NCBI GenBank assembly: GCA_021527695.1
Contig: JAKFAO010000011.1
Coordinates: 248,001-312,000 of the forward strand
From: Naematelia aurantialba
Taxonomy: Eukaryota; Basidiomycota; Tremellomycetes; Tremellales; Naemateliaceae
Direction of reading: 5' to 3'
Length of the DNA: 64,000 bases
Below the pieces are notes generated by a model. It was not told where the DNA came from. It saw only the letters and a program-made list of their open reading frames with translations, and ran no database searches. Position numbers and translations under genes: made by a program. Shown here in pieces: positions 1 to 10,598 of this stretch (its first letter is position 1; the number at the start of each line of letters is the position of its first letter).

Positions 1-873
1 ACTCGTTACTAATGATACAGCTCGCGCTTAATGATCGGCGTCGCCGTGGCGAGGCGACGCAATACCGAGATCGACCTTTTGGGGGTACAAAAGGACCGGT
101 CGCCCGACCAGCAGTAAACAGCGAGCCGCGACAGCAACAGCGAACCGCAAACCGCAATAGCGAGGCGCAAACACCTGCAGCTCCGGCACCCCCTGTCCGC
201 TTTCTGTCTAGCTGTCTAGCTGCCAAGCCGTCTAGCTGTCTAGCCGCCTAGCCGTCGAGCTATCTAGCCGTCGAGCTATCTAGCTGTCTGCTGTCTAGAT
301 GTCTGCTGTTTAGCTGACTGCTGTCTGCAGTCTGCTGTCTAGATGTCTGCAGTCTAGCTGTCTAGCTGACGCTGCCCGGCTAAACCCGAGCCTGCAGGAC
401 GATGTACAGAATACCGCAGGAACACGTAGCCCTGGGCCGGTCCAGCGGTGACGCAACGGCGAGACGACGAGCAAGGGAGTCGAGGAGAGACAGGCGGGTC
501 AAGGAGAGACAGGAGAGACAGGAGAGACAGGAGAGACGGGGGAGATGGAGAGGGTAACGGTGCACGACGACGACGACGACACGATTCGATGGGAACACCA
601 GACCTGCACGAGTTGCTCGTGTTCCGACTGGAGGCGGTGTCGCCACGTGGTCTTTGTACTGCAAAACACGCCTCTCAAAATAACACGTCACACGTCTGCT
701 TCTCGTCTTGCTTCTTCTCCCTCTCCTCCCTCTCCCTTTTCTTCTCCCTCTCCCTCTCCTTCTCCCTCTCCTCCTCCCTTGTCCGCAAGCAATAAATACC
801 TGTGGCATGATATATGATACATGGTTGCTACTTCTACAACTCTACACAATGCCTTTCTTTCACACGACTAACC
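1..873. other. Gap downstream of SNF1, with degenerate repeats
   Basis: No gene is supported here. Bases 180-370 are a degenerate tandem array built on GTCTAGCTGTCTAG and GTCTGCTGTCTAGAT. Bases 690-780 are a CTCCCTCTCCCTTTC-type pyrimidine tract. The open frames that cross the stretch are compositional: Arg-rich on one strand and Ser/Leu-rich on the other. The SNF1 3' untranslated region must lie at its right edge. Whether anything functional lies at the left edge cannot be told. Confidence 0.6.
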
Positions 874-3572
874 CTACCCACTAGCCAGCTCCGCGATCAA
901 CTGACACGCCATCTCCAAAAAGTGGAAAGGACCGCTGACGCCGCCGATGCTCCCGCCACCCGCATCGCCTTTCGGCTTGAGCGTCTGTGTCCGCACGTCG
1001 GCCGCAGCACCGAGCTCTGGTGGTCCTCCCCCTCCGCCGTTCCCTCCCCCTGCCCCACCACCACTACCTCCCACTGGCACCCCTCCTCCGCTCGCACCTC
1101 CAGGCCCTGCTGTCCCACCTGGTCCCTCGCCGCCGTTCCCCTGGCCCTGTCCGTACGAGTCCTGCAGCGACGCGGATTTGGATTCCTCCGGACCCGGCGC
1201 CGGCTTGTCGGCCTGGTAGTACCCTATGTTCCGGAAATCCACCAGGTAGTTATGGTTATCCACTCGATACAACTGCAAGTCCATGCGCACCTGCCCGTCC
1301 CATTCAGTAGAGTCCTCATCTGGTGTAGCCGAAAAGACTTACCATGGTATCGCCATATCTCGCACGAGTCTCCACCAAGTACAGATTTGACGCCGCCTTG
1401 TCCTGCGCTGAAACGTCCTTTTTGTTCGGTGCCTTCTTTCCCATCACAGGCACCTGACCATCATGCTCCTCTGCCCACTGCTCGATCGCCGCCTGTACCT
1501 CCTCTGGATATCCCCCAGGTGGTGGAGGTCCAACTTCAGGCATACCGATCCCTTCCTTCCGCCGCCACTCCATGCCCAACACATTCAGCGTTTTGTAAAT
1601 CTCCAACATGACTTCCATCGGAGGGCTGCGCGAGCGGATACCAAAGTGCCATTTCGGCTTTTGTAGTGGTTTCTCGTACTGCACCGGCGTACCAGAGGTT
1701 GATAATAGCGCACGAGCGGCTTTCTCAGCTGCTTCCTGTGAGACCTTGGGAGGGCGAGATGGGCTGCGATCGGTACTGGGAGTAACGACTGGGGTGGGCG
1801 ACTCGGAAACGGCTAATGTCGTCAGAGACCGTCGAATGATGTATGATCTGGAATACTCACGAGTCATGTAGCCGGGGAGACTCGTGTCCAAAACGTCGAA
1901 ATGAGCGTTGGGTATGTCTTGAATTTCCACATCCACGTCCGACAGGTCCATCTCTTCATCCCCATTGGGCTGCGTAGACGGCGGACGCTGACATCAGCAC
2001 AGACATAACCAATACTCACAGGAATGTCGGCGTTCCACGCAGGAGGTGACGATGCCAGGAACTCCTCCATCGCCGAGGTGTCCTCGTCATCAAACCCGTA
2101 CATTGCTGCCCTGTCAGCGCGCATAGTTCACATCCGCCAGACGCAAGCTCACAATCTTTCAATATCCGCTTATGATCTCGGACCAGCTGGTACGCCACTT
2201 TGACCTGGTTGTCTCCCTCGGCCTGCAAGGCCTCCCAGACCATCGCCTCGGTGTAGGTCGTGATCTTCTCCAGGAGCTCCGCCACGATTTCCGGGTCAAT
2301 CACACCTAGGTCCTCGGTGAACACCAAGCCTTTGGATTGGGCGACTTTGCGCGGATCTGCCTGGCCCTCGTTGATCATCAGAAGGGTCGAGAGGTCGTCC
2401 ATTGGCAGAGTGGGATATCGCTCAATCTCAGGAAGGGGCTGGAGGTATCTTGGAAGGTTCTCCTGGAAGAAGGGCATGGACCGGATTTCGTTTATTGTCG
2501 CTCGCTTGAGCGGGTCGGTATGTAGCATCCGTCGAAGCAGATGCCGTGCTCCGTCCGAAACGTGAGAAGGGATATGGAATTGGCCGCCTGGCATCAGTAT
2601 TAACCCTGGTGCCGGCAACTCACTTTCAATCTTTTTGAAGAGCGAAGGGATATGATCGTCGTCGAATGGGAGCTTGCCGCACAGCAGCACATACATGATG
2701 ACTCCTGCTGACCAGACGTCGATTTCGGGTCCCGAATACAGCTTGCCCGATATAACCTCCGGTGCAGCATAGTTGGGACTTCCACACGACGTCTTCAGGA
2801 AATCGCCATCGGTCATGAGATTGGACAGCCCAAAATCGCCAATCTTAATGTTCCGCCTGGAATCCAGGAATAAGCTGGAGAGTCAGCTTTTGCTGTTCAG
2901 TTCCACCTTAGTGCAGTCGAGCTTACTTTTCAGGCTTCAGGTCACGGTGGACAATATGATGTCGATGGCAGTATTCGATAGCGCCTATCATTTGCTGAAA
3001 GAACCGCCGAGCTTCGTCCTCGCCCATCTGGCATCAACTATGCTCGACGAAGGAAGACTCACCCCGCCCTTGCCCTTGGCCACGATGTAGTTGAACAGTT
3101 CCTCGCCGGCATATTCCATCACCATGATCACGTCAGTCGGAGTGGTGATCACTTCATACCTGTACATGTACACTTTAGCTCTGGAGTTTGGTATGTGACC
3201 CCATACGTACAGCTTAATGATATGGGGATGCCGAAGTACTTTGAGATATTGGATCTCGCGCTTCACCCGTGCATTCATATCTGGAGTTGTGATCTTTGCT
3301 CGGTTGATGAGTTTCAATGCGACCTGATGCCCTGTGACCGAATGTGTTGCAACTGCATTTGTCAGACTGGTGAGACGGCGACACCAGTCGTAAGGAGGAA
3401 GCAGCGACTCACGCTTAACCTTGCCAAAGCTGCCTGTTCCTAATGTCCTCTCGATGATGTACGCTCCTACACGGGGTTTCTGTCGGGGGGCAGTGCTTGA
3501 CGAGGTGCGGGCGCGGTCCTCGCGTGAGCGACCACGCCCTGTGGGTGCGGGTGGTGCAGGTCGTGTGGCCAT
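874..3572 (-). CDS. SNF1: Snf1/AMPK alpha catalytic subunit
   Basis: Catalytic subunit of the heterotrimeric energy-sensing kinase Snf1/AMPK, which phosphorylates metabolic enzymes and repressors when glucose is low. I read ten exons (3572-3413, 3352-3211, 3159-3063, 3027-2927, 2874-2624, 2587-2153, 2105-2020, 1987-1861, 1812-1343, 1290-874) giving 761 residues. The kinase domain has the glycine loop [10 protein letters not shown], catalytic Lys67 (VALK), HRD at 160-162, DFG at 180-182 and the activation-loop Thr195 in [18 protein letters not shown]-like autoinhibitory stretch follows the kinase (about 340-395). The C-terminal KA1-like segment [17 protein letters not shown] binds the beta and gamma subunits. 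The start is the first ATG, preceding a basic Pro/Arg-rich leader. Two introns (36 and 48 nt) are multiples of three and stop-free. The neighbour, transcribed divergently, is its own beta subunit. Confidence 0.95.
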
Positions 3573-3945
3573 GACGGCGGGGTCGAGGTTGTCCAGCGGG
3601 ACGCTGGAGCGCTGAGATAGTCGGCAGTTGAGACTTGCGGGTGTGTATGGTGTCTTGCCCAGGTATAGCAGTAGAGTGTAGTCGAAGAGTAGACTGAGAG
3701 GAGACTGAGAGTAGACAGAGAGAAAGAGAGAGAGGAAGAGAGAGAGGAAGAACGTATGACAGACGCGGAATAACGCTGCGATGAGTGTCCCAACGTGGGG
3801 TAAATTACCTAAAGAGGCAATTGTGAGCCCGGGGAAGCTTCAGCTAAGCGCACACACCGCGACGTCCTACTTGCTCTTACTCTTCCTCCTCATTTCTACT
3901 CGTTGCTCTACTCGTCTTGGGACCACTGTTGCGCGCGTACGAGTC
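3573..3945. promoter_or_regulatory. Shared divergent promoter of SNF1 and GAL83-like genes
   Basis: These 373 bp separate the start codons of the alpha and beta subunit genes, which point away from each other. The SNF1-proximal part is rich in GAGAGA/CTCTCT, and the beta-proximal part has a CT-rich leader (CTTGCTCTTACTCTTCCTCC). I see no clear TATA box. That the two genes are co-regulated from it is inference from the geometry and from the obligate complex they form. Confidence 0.6.
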
Positions 3946-5805
3946 ATGGGCAACACGCCATCATCCCAACAGGGGTCGCCGGCCCGGCCGCAAGGTGCTC
4001 CAGCGCCTTCGCAGACGGGAGCTTTAGCTTCAGGTTCCGGCCAACCAGGTTCATCCCGCGTCCAGCCCAACCTGCGGCTTCCCATGCCCCAACGGCCGAC
4101 CCATGTTTCTCCACAGTCGTCCAATCCGACGTCTCCATCTGGAGGACGCTCGAGCTCACCACGGCGGCGCAAGTCGCTCGAACTGCCCGATTTAAATAAA
4201 CTGTCATTCACGCCGGCAGCGCCCGTGCCCACTACGGCGACACATACCCACAACCACCTCGCACCGACCACTGCGGCTCATGCAAAGCGGACGTCGACGG
4301 GCTCACCAGCCTCTCCGTCTTCCCATCGGTGGAAGCAGGCGCTTGGCGGCAGAGCCAGCCCCCTCGCGGGTGCCAATGCTCTGTCGGCAATGTCCAGACT
4401 CGACAATACCGTCCCTGCACCACGTACGGCGCCTGTCACAATGTCCAATGCGAGTGTCTCGCCTAGTCGAGCGACTGGATCTGAAAACCCGTACTTCCCT
4501 ACCATCGCACATACGCCGTCACATACTCGCGAGACAAGCCCGTTACGACCGATACCGCTGCCAACACGCGAAGGGCTGACCGAAGCGTCGAAAGCTGCCG
4601 GACTGGACGCACCTCCACCGACCGTCGCTCCGACACCGCCATCGAGAGTGAGCGACGACCATATCGGAGACATGCAGGATGGGCTGGTCAACGTACCTAT
4701 ACAATGGACGGGTGGAGGAAAGACAGTGTATGTGACTGGCAACTTTGCAGATAATTGGAAGGGCCGTATCAAGCTCAGGCGAAGGTATGTGTTATGGGGA
4801 TATTGGCACACCTGTGCTACTGCTGACGATACAGCACGCACGATTTCAACACTGTCCTTCGACTCCCTCCTGGACAGTACCGCTTAAAGTTTATCGTGGA
4901 CGATAGCTGGCGCTGTTCAAAGCAGATTCCGACTGCCAGTGATGACGACGGAACGCTCGTTAATTGGATGGAAGTCGAGGCGCCAAAGAGCGAAGAGGAG
5001 CTCAAGGCAGAATGGGCCCTTGACACCAAGGTGGCCGCCAAGCACGATGAAGACGCAGGCAGTAAGTGTCTCTATTCCTCCTTCCCGGGCTGTCACTGCC
5101 TTCGCCTTGCGTCCCTCTATGTGCTGAGCTCACCCGACATTAGGCGACGAGTCGCAATGGACGACGACCATCCCAGCCTCTTTATACATGTACCAATACC
5201 TCGAGGAGATACCACACACGTATACCCAGGAACAGATTCAGCAGCATTTCCAAAACGTCCCGCACCTCTCTTCTGTCCCTAGTCCGCCACACCTCCCGCG
5301 CATCCTCGACAAGGTCATCGTCAATGCCGAGCCAAAGAAGCATTTCGAAGACCTCCAGCAGAACGCCACTCATCTCACGCCGGCCGGGCTCGACGATAAT
5401 TCTATTCTGGCGGTGCCGAATCATGTGGTGCTGAATCACTTGACAGCGAGTGCGATCAAGAATGGCACGTTGGGCGTGGGGACTACGACCCGGTATCGCA
5501 AGAAGGTGAGTTCTGGGTCGTGCTCTATGTTCAAACGTCTCTCATTCATCGTCTGACATCTTTCACTCATCTTTCTTTCATCTTTCACTCCTGTTTCCTC
5601 TTTTAGTCGTCGGTTCTTCGTCACTCGTTGCAATGGACCAGGTCGTCGAGATCAAGGCAACTGACGATACCAGTACATCACAACAATGTTCTTCAAGCCT
5701 ACGCTTGCCGACCTGATGGGCGACGTACCCCCGCCAACCGAGCCTGTACCTGCCACTGCATCTGCGCCTCCCGCTGTTGCGAATGGCGATACCCCGGGGC
5801 AATGA
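3946..5805 (+). CDS. GAL83: Snf1/AMPK beta subunit (Gal83/Sip1/Sip2 family)
   Basis: Scaffold subunit that joins the Snf1 catalytic and Snf4 gamma subunits and sets location and substrate choice. Exons 3946-4784, 4835-5061, 5144-5505 and 5674-5805 give 519 residues. I chose the ATG at 3946, although the frame is open upstream, because it gives MGNTPSS, a consensus N-myristoylation start as in Sip2 and animal beta subunits. A long disordered Ser/Pro-rich region with an RRRKS motif is followed by the CBM48 glycogen-binding fold from about residue 250 (VPIQWTGGGKTVYVTGNF, then GQYRLKFIVDD). The C-terminal ASC domain runs from the QYLEEIP region through TTTRYRKK to YITTMFFKP. The last intron has a second plausible acceptor near 5605 that would replace the final strand of the ASC domain. 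The paralogue assignment (Gal83, Sip1 or Sip2) is not resolved. Confidence 0.93.
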
Positions 5806-5807
5806 TG

Positions 5808-5950
5808 ATGATATAAGCATGGAGCGGTATGACCGTGGGCATTACTACCATGGAGCGATTGGACCATGGGGCAAAATGGCCACGAAGCGATTTGACCGTG
5901 AAGCAATATGACCATGAAGCGATATGACCATGAAGCGATATGACCATGGT
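5808..5950 (+). repeat. Degenerate 16-18 bp tandem repeat after GAL83-like gene
   Basis: About seven diverged copies of a unit close to GACCATGAAGCGATAT start immediately after the beta-subunit stop codon. The last copies are nearly identical and the first ones diverged. The array would lie in the 3' untranslated region. The rest of the gap up to 6280 shows nothing clear. Confidence 0.75.
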
Positions 5951-6280
5951 GCCGCCACGGCGGTGAAGGCGATATTGACTGTTGTAGCGTATGCGCATAT
6001 AGATTCTCAGCAGTACGTGTATAGTGCACATGCAGCGTGCACATGCGTGCCTACATGACGCTATTCTCAGTGCCGAGCGCACTCATCCTCTTCAGCGACT
6101 TGCAGACCGACAGACGGTGCGTTTCGAAAATAAGCCGCGTCGAGTGGAGGCGAGACACGACGACACCGCAGTAACTTCGAGTTCTGTCTACTTTCGTTGT
6201 CCTGTCTGCTCTCGACTTCAGTCTGCTCTCTACGTCTTTTGCTATCGTAGGCTTGGTGTGGGGTCCACTTTGATGCTGCA

Positions 6281-9200
6281 ATGAGAACATCGTTCGGCCT
6301 TCTCGGCCTTCTCCCTCTTCTGGCGTTCCTGCACCTCGCTCTCGCCCTGCAAGCAAATCTGGCAGGTATAGTCGACTGGCACAAAGCGCTCATTGGACCG
6401 CCGCTGCTCGATCCGACTCCTCCGGTTGTCGTTCCATCCACACAGGGGCGGAGAGTAGTAGCTATTACCAAGGGGAACGTGCTTGCGGTTCTGGATGCTG
6501 AGAGTGGGGATGTAGGTGAGTGACATGTCACCTTGCGAGCCTTCAGCGTCCTCCTTCATTCAGGAGCTTCTCCTCAAGGAGCTCCAGCTTCACTTGACGA
6601 AACCTCACCTGCTCTGCTCAGTGAACAGAGAGTGCAGCTGATACACGCAGCATGGCGACACCTGCTCGCCGACAATGACCCGGTCGTAAGCTTCCACGTT
6701 CGAGACGACCGTGAGTCGAGCCAAACCCTTCGCTCAGTCTTACCGCTGCGAACGTCCCAGCCCTATCTTCACTTTTCCCCATAGAAGTCCCAGCCCTACT
6801 TTCCCTTCTCACTATAGACTATAGACAGCCCAGCCCTACTTTCACTTCTCACTAAATCCAGGAACACCACTGACCGATCCAGACATCCTCCTCCTCTCCG
6901 GACCGTCAGCAACGACCGCCCGTCTCCTCTCCCTCTCAACAGGCCATGTCCTGTGGGAACGTCCCTTGCAGACCGACACCGACCCCGCGCGGCTCACTGT
7001 CCCCGTCCATCTTGGGACCGATGCAGCGTTTACCGATCCCGAGCTTGACGGAACGCACGGGTCGAGCGGAGCTGTCGTGATTCTCAGTGATGGGAGACGG
7101 TTGACAAAGCTCGCGCTGAAGGACGGCAAGCAGCTTTGGAGTCTGGATGCGCCGGGAGTTGGGTATGCGATTCTCCTCACCTCTTGTTCCTCTTCCGTTT
7201 CATCTTCCTACTTTCTTGCGCCCGTTTCCTCTGCCCTTCTCCCCCCCCCCCGATAGTCACCCCCGACCTGGCTGATATCGCAGCTCGACGGTGCTGTTTA
7301 AGCAGCTCCTCGTTTCGGGAGACACGCTACACGTTCTCGCTCTCACCACTGCGATCCGCAGCAACACTCTCACTACTCTCTCTTTGTCCCTCGCGACCTC
7401 GGTACCGCTGGGCGACTTTACACAGATCCCAGGCCAAGTCATCACCCCTTCAGAGGGCCTTCTAGCCGCTTCATCGACACCCGGAGCGGCAAGGGTGTTG
7501 TGGTACGAGGCAGGGCGCATTCGCTCAGCATTCTTATCGCCCCAGGGGCAGCTGGGCCAGGTCAAAGAGCGTTTTGCCGGCCAGGGCAAGATATTCAAGG
7601 GCATGTTGGATGTGGGGCTGCGGCACAAGGGCTATGTCTTGGGTCACGGCGCGAATGGCGAGATGGCTATCGTGGATGTCAGGCAAGGCGCCACGATTGT
7701 GGACACCTTTGAATCCTCGGTAAGCAACTGTCATAGCTTGATGTGAGAGATACTGAGGGAGGCCAGGCCGATGTCCCTGAGAGATCTGACTCGGTATACT
7801 CCGCTACCATTGCCAATGACGGGACGATCATCGTCAACCGTGTCTACTGGTCCTTCAGCATGAACGTGAGATTACGCTCGTCGCCAGTGCTTACGCTTCC
7901 AGCTCGGCGCTGCCCAGACGTACCAGATCACAAAGGGTGGCATGGCAATCTCCAGTGGCTTCACCTTCCCCTTCGACACCACGTCGCACGGTGTCGTCCT
8001 CGGCGTAAGTCCTCAATCTCCTCTGAGCTAATGTCAGGCTGCCGTGTCGCATACCCTCACTCCTGCTCAGCTGCCTTCTCTTATGCTCACGACATCGACT
8101 GGAGCTTTGCAGCTCATCGAAGGCTCCACAAACGTGACAGCAAAATGGACGCGCGAAGAGAGTCTCGCTGAGATTGCCGATGTCCGTTTCATCGACCTCG
8201 GCGAGCCAGAAGTGGAAGAAGTCAGGCATATTCTGGCGGACGAGACCTTCATGGCGAGGATCACCCGTCATCTCATCGAGATCCAGGTGAGTCTACTTGT
8301 CTGATCATGCTAACGTAACAATAGTCTCTCCCAAGCTATGTATTCCGCTTCATCCGACGTCTATTCTTGGCCTCGTACACCTCGGCTCAGCGTACTACTC
8401 CACTCACGCCTACGACCTTGCATCGCGATCAATTCGGGTTCCAAAAGCTGGTCATAGCGGTAACCACGGGCGGCAAGATCTTTGCCCTCGACTCCGCTAA
8501 CGGTCATATCCTGTGGAGCAAAAACCTAGGGCGCTCCAGCATTCACGGAAGTGATTTGAACGTGGAGGGCGTTTGGATGGTCAGAGATTTAAGCGAGCTT
8601 GGGGATCCCCAACTCAGCGTCCTAGCATCCCGCACAAAAGCACCTGGCGAAGAGGTAAGCAGTTGCCTTCTGGAGTCATGCTGATAAGGAGGTCTTCACG
8701 GTGGCGTACACCGTTGATGCGTATACTGGCGATGTGTCTGGCGAAACAAACGAGTTTGGGCTCCCGATTGGCAAAACACTGTTCACTGGGCGACCCGAGG
8801 CTGCATTTTTTTTGCCTTTTGAGAATTGCGGAAGCAAGAACCGCGTCCTAGCTGTTGTGGACACGGCATCTCATGTAAGTTTATTTCTGCAGTTCCAATG
8901 CTGACAGAACAGCTACACATCTATCCTTCGTGCAAGAAAGTGGCGTCTGATCTGGAAGTGATCAAGGATAAGCTATTCTTCACCACTTCGTCCCGCTCGA
9001 TCGATTCGACAACACTCGCAGGCTTGTCACCCTCCACCCTTCACGACAACATCACCTTCTCTACTGCGCCTCTTTGGAGCTCCGTGTTTGGCGCAGGGGA
9101 GTCGATCCTCGAAATCGTACCTGCCGAGATGACCACGATCGCCTCGTACGGTCGAGCCCTGGGGAACAAATCCACGTTGTACAAGTATCTCAACCCCCAC

Positions 9201-10117
9201 CTCTCGGTGGTGACTACGTCTACCGCGGCGCACGGTGTCATTCATGTCTATGTCATTGATACGTCGACCGGACAGCGGGTGTACGAAGTAGAGGTCCCGG
9301 GAGTAGGGATCAAAGCTGCGATGGTGGAGAATTGGTTGGTCTTTGTCTGGGCCGAGTCTGGAGGATGGCGGATAGCCAGTGTGGAGCTGTACGAAGATCG
9401 AGATGCGTGAGTTGTAGGATTTCGTATCCAGACTGACGTGCAGAGCATCTTCGGGCTCGTCTACGGGAGTCAAAGCCATCTCTCAGACATTCATCATAGC
9501 CGGCGAAGTTAAGGCGATTGGCTTCACTCGGTCCAGATTTGGCATCACCGCCAAGGAGTTCGTCTGTGAGTCAACCTCAGCGCTTTGTTTCGAACAAGCG
9601 ACAGAGAGCGATCGCTGAGATGCCCAGATGTTAATGGTCTCAACCAAATTGTGACTGTTCCAAGACGGCTTCTGGATCCCCGTCGTCCTATTGGCAAACC
9701 CACTTCGGCCGACAAAGAGGAGATGCTCGTTCCATATGACCCGTTCATCGGGGTCGATCTCAAGCGAGTCATCTCGCACCAAAACCAGGCAAGTCCCGGT
9801 CTTCTACCTGCCCTTTCCTGTTTCCGAGACCATATCGTCTACGTGTCGTTGCAGTGTACTGATGTGGGGCTGTTTAGGTACTTGGTGCAAAACACCTGAG
9901 ATCGTCACCCGCACTGGTAGAATCCACGTCCCTTCTCCTCGCGTACGGTCTGGACATGTTCCTCACGCGCGGTCTCACCCCGTCTGGCACGTTTGATATC
10001 CTCTCGGACACCTTTAATAAAGCGCAGCTGCTGTTGACGCTGGCAGGGCTGACGGGCGGGATACTGGTTGCTGGACCTGCTGTGCGACGGAAGAACCTGA
10101 GGGCGAGGTGGTATTGA
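6281..10117 (+). CDS. EMC1: ER membrane protein complex subunit 1 (EMC1)
   Basis: Largest lumenal subunit of the EMC, the insertase/chaperone for tail-anchored and multipass proteins of the endoplasmic reticulum. The start at 6281 gives a signal peptide (MRTSFGLLGLLPLLAFLHLA). It is followed by the mature N-terminus LAGIVDWHKALIGPP typical of EMC1. The beta-propeller repeats contain GKIFALDSANGHILWSK and KVVASDLEV-like blades. The C-terminal DUF1620 region ends with the family signature GLDMFLTRGLTPSGTFD, a transmembrane helix (LLLTLAGLTGGILVAG) and a basic tail ending at TGA 10117. About 14 exons can be joined (for example donors near 6515, 6711, 7163 and 7720). The result is roughly 1,000 residues, the usual family length. 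The second intron contains a triplicated sequence. Confidence 0.9.
6750..6858 (+). repeat. Triplicated ~30 bp sequence inside an EMC1 intron
   Basis: Three tandem copies of CCCAGCCCTACTTTCACTT, each followed by a TCTCACTATAGA-like segment, fill the end of the intron between RDD and TPLTDPD. The last copy runs up to the branch and acceptor region (AAATCCAG). The copies are diverged by a few substitutions. Confidence 0.7.
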
Positions 10118-10598
10118 ATTTGAGGCATGCATAGACCTGATGACTCGGACTGGATTGTGCTCACGGTTTTGAGTTTGCGGCCGCTCCAGCGACTTGAAGG
10201 GGCGCCTTCTTGCATGGTGTCAATAGGGGGCCATCTTTCCCCGGAATAGACAGCCAAACGAGTTGAAGGTGTGTAAAACGCACTGTGAGCCATGCGTCCA
10301 TGACGAGTCAGGGGACTCTTAAGCGGGCCACAAAGTAAGGACATACATAACAGACGCCGGACGCTGAAAGACTCTCCGGTGAAGGAAGCGCGAGGCCCAA
10401 AGGAGAGCCATGCTGGGATGTGTAGCAAATGGCGTGGCGATGACGGGCGTTGGAGCTGAAAGCAGCCAAGAAGGCCAATGGAGACAGAGAGCATCTAGAA
10501 GAGGTCGCCCTCGTCGCCATTGATCCTCTCTTCCCAATTTCGCCACTATCCACATACAGTGCTGCTGTATCCACATTGCCATCTGCGAGAACTTCCGC
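10118..10598. other. Gap between EMC1 and the orphan gene
   Basis: This is 481 bp with no supported gene. It must hold the EMC1 3' end and the promoter of the gene at 10599. The open frames on the minus strand through this stretch lack any recognisable domain. No tRNA, repeat or clear promoter motif was seen. Confidence 0.5.

Noticed and set aside
12..251. 79-aa open frame at the left edge as the end of another gene
   Set aside because: It has its own ATG but no domain, and it ends in repeated SSCLAA from the CTAGCTGTC array.
380..808. Long open frames on both strands left of SNF1 (Arg-rich on minus, Ser/Leu-rich on plus)
   Set aside because: Their composition follows the CTCCCTCTCC and GACGACGACG tracts. 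There are no domains, and the two strands are mirror images of low-complexity DNA.
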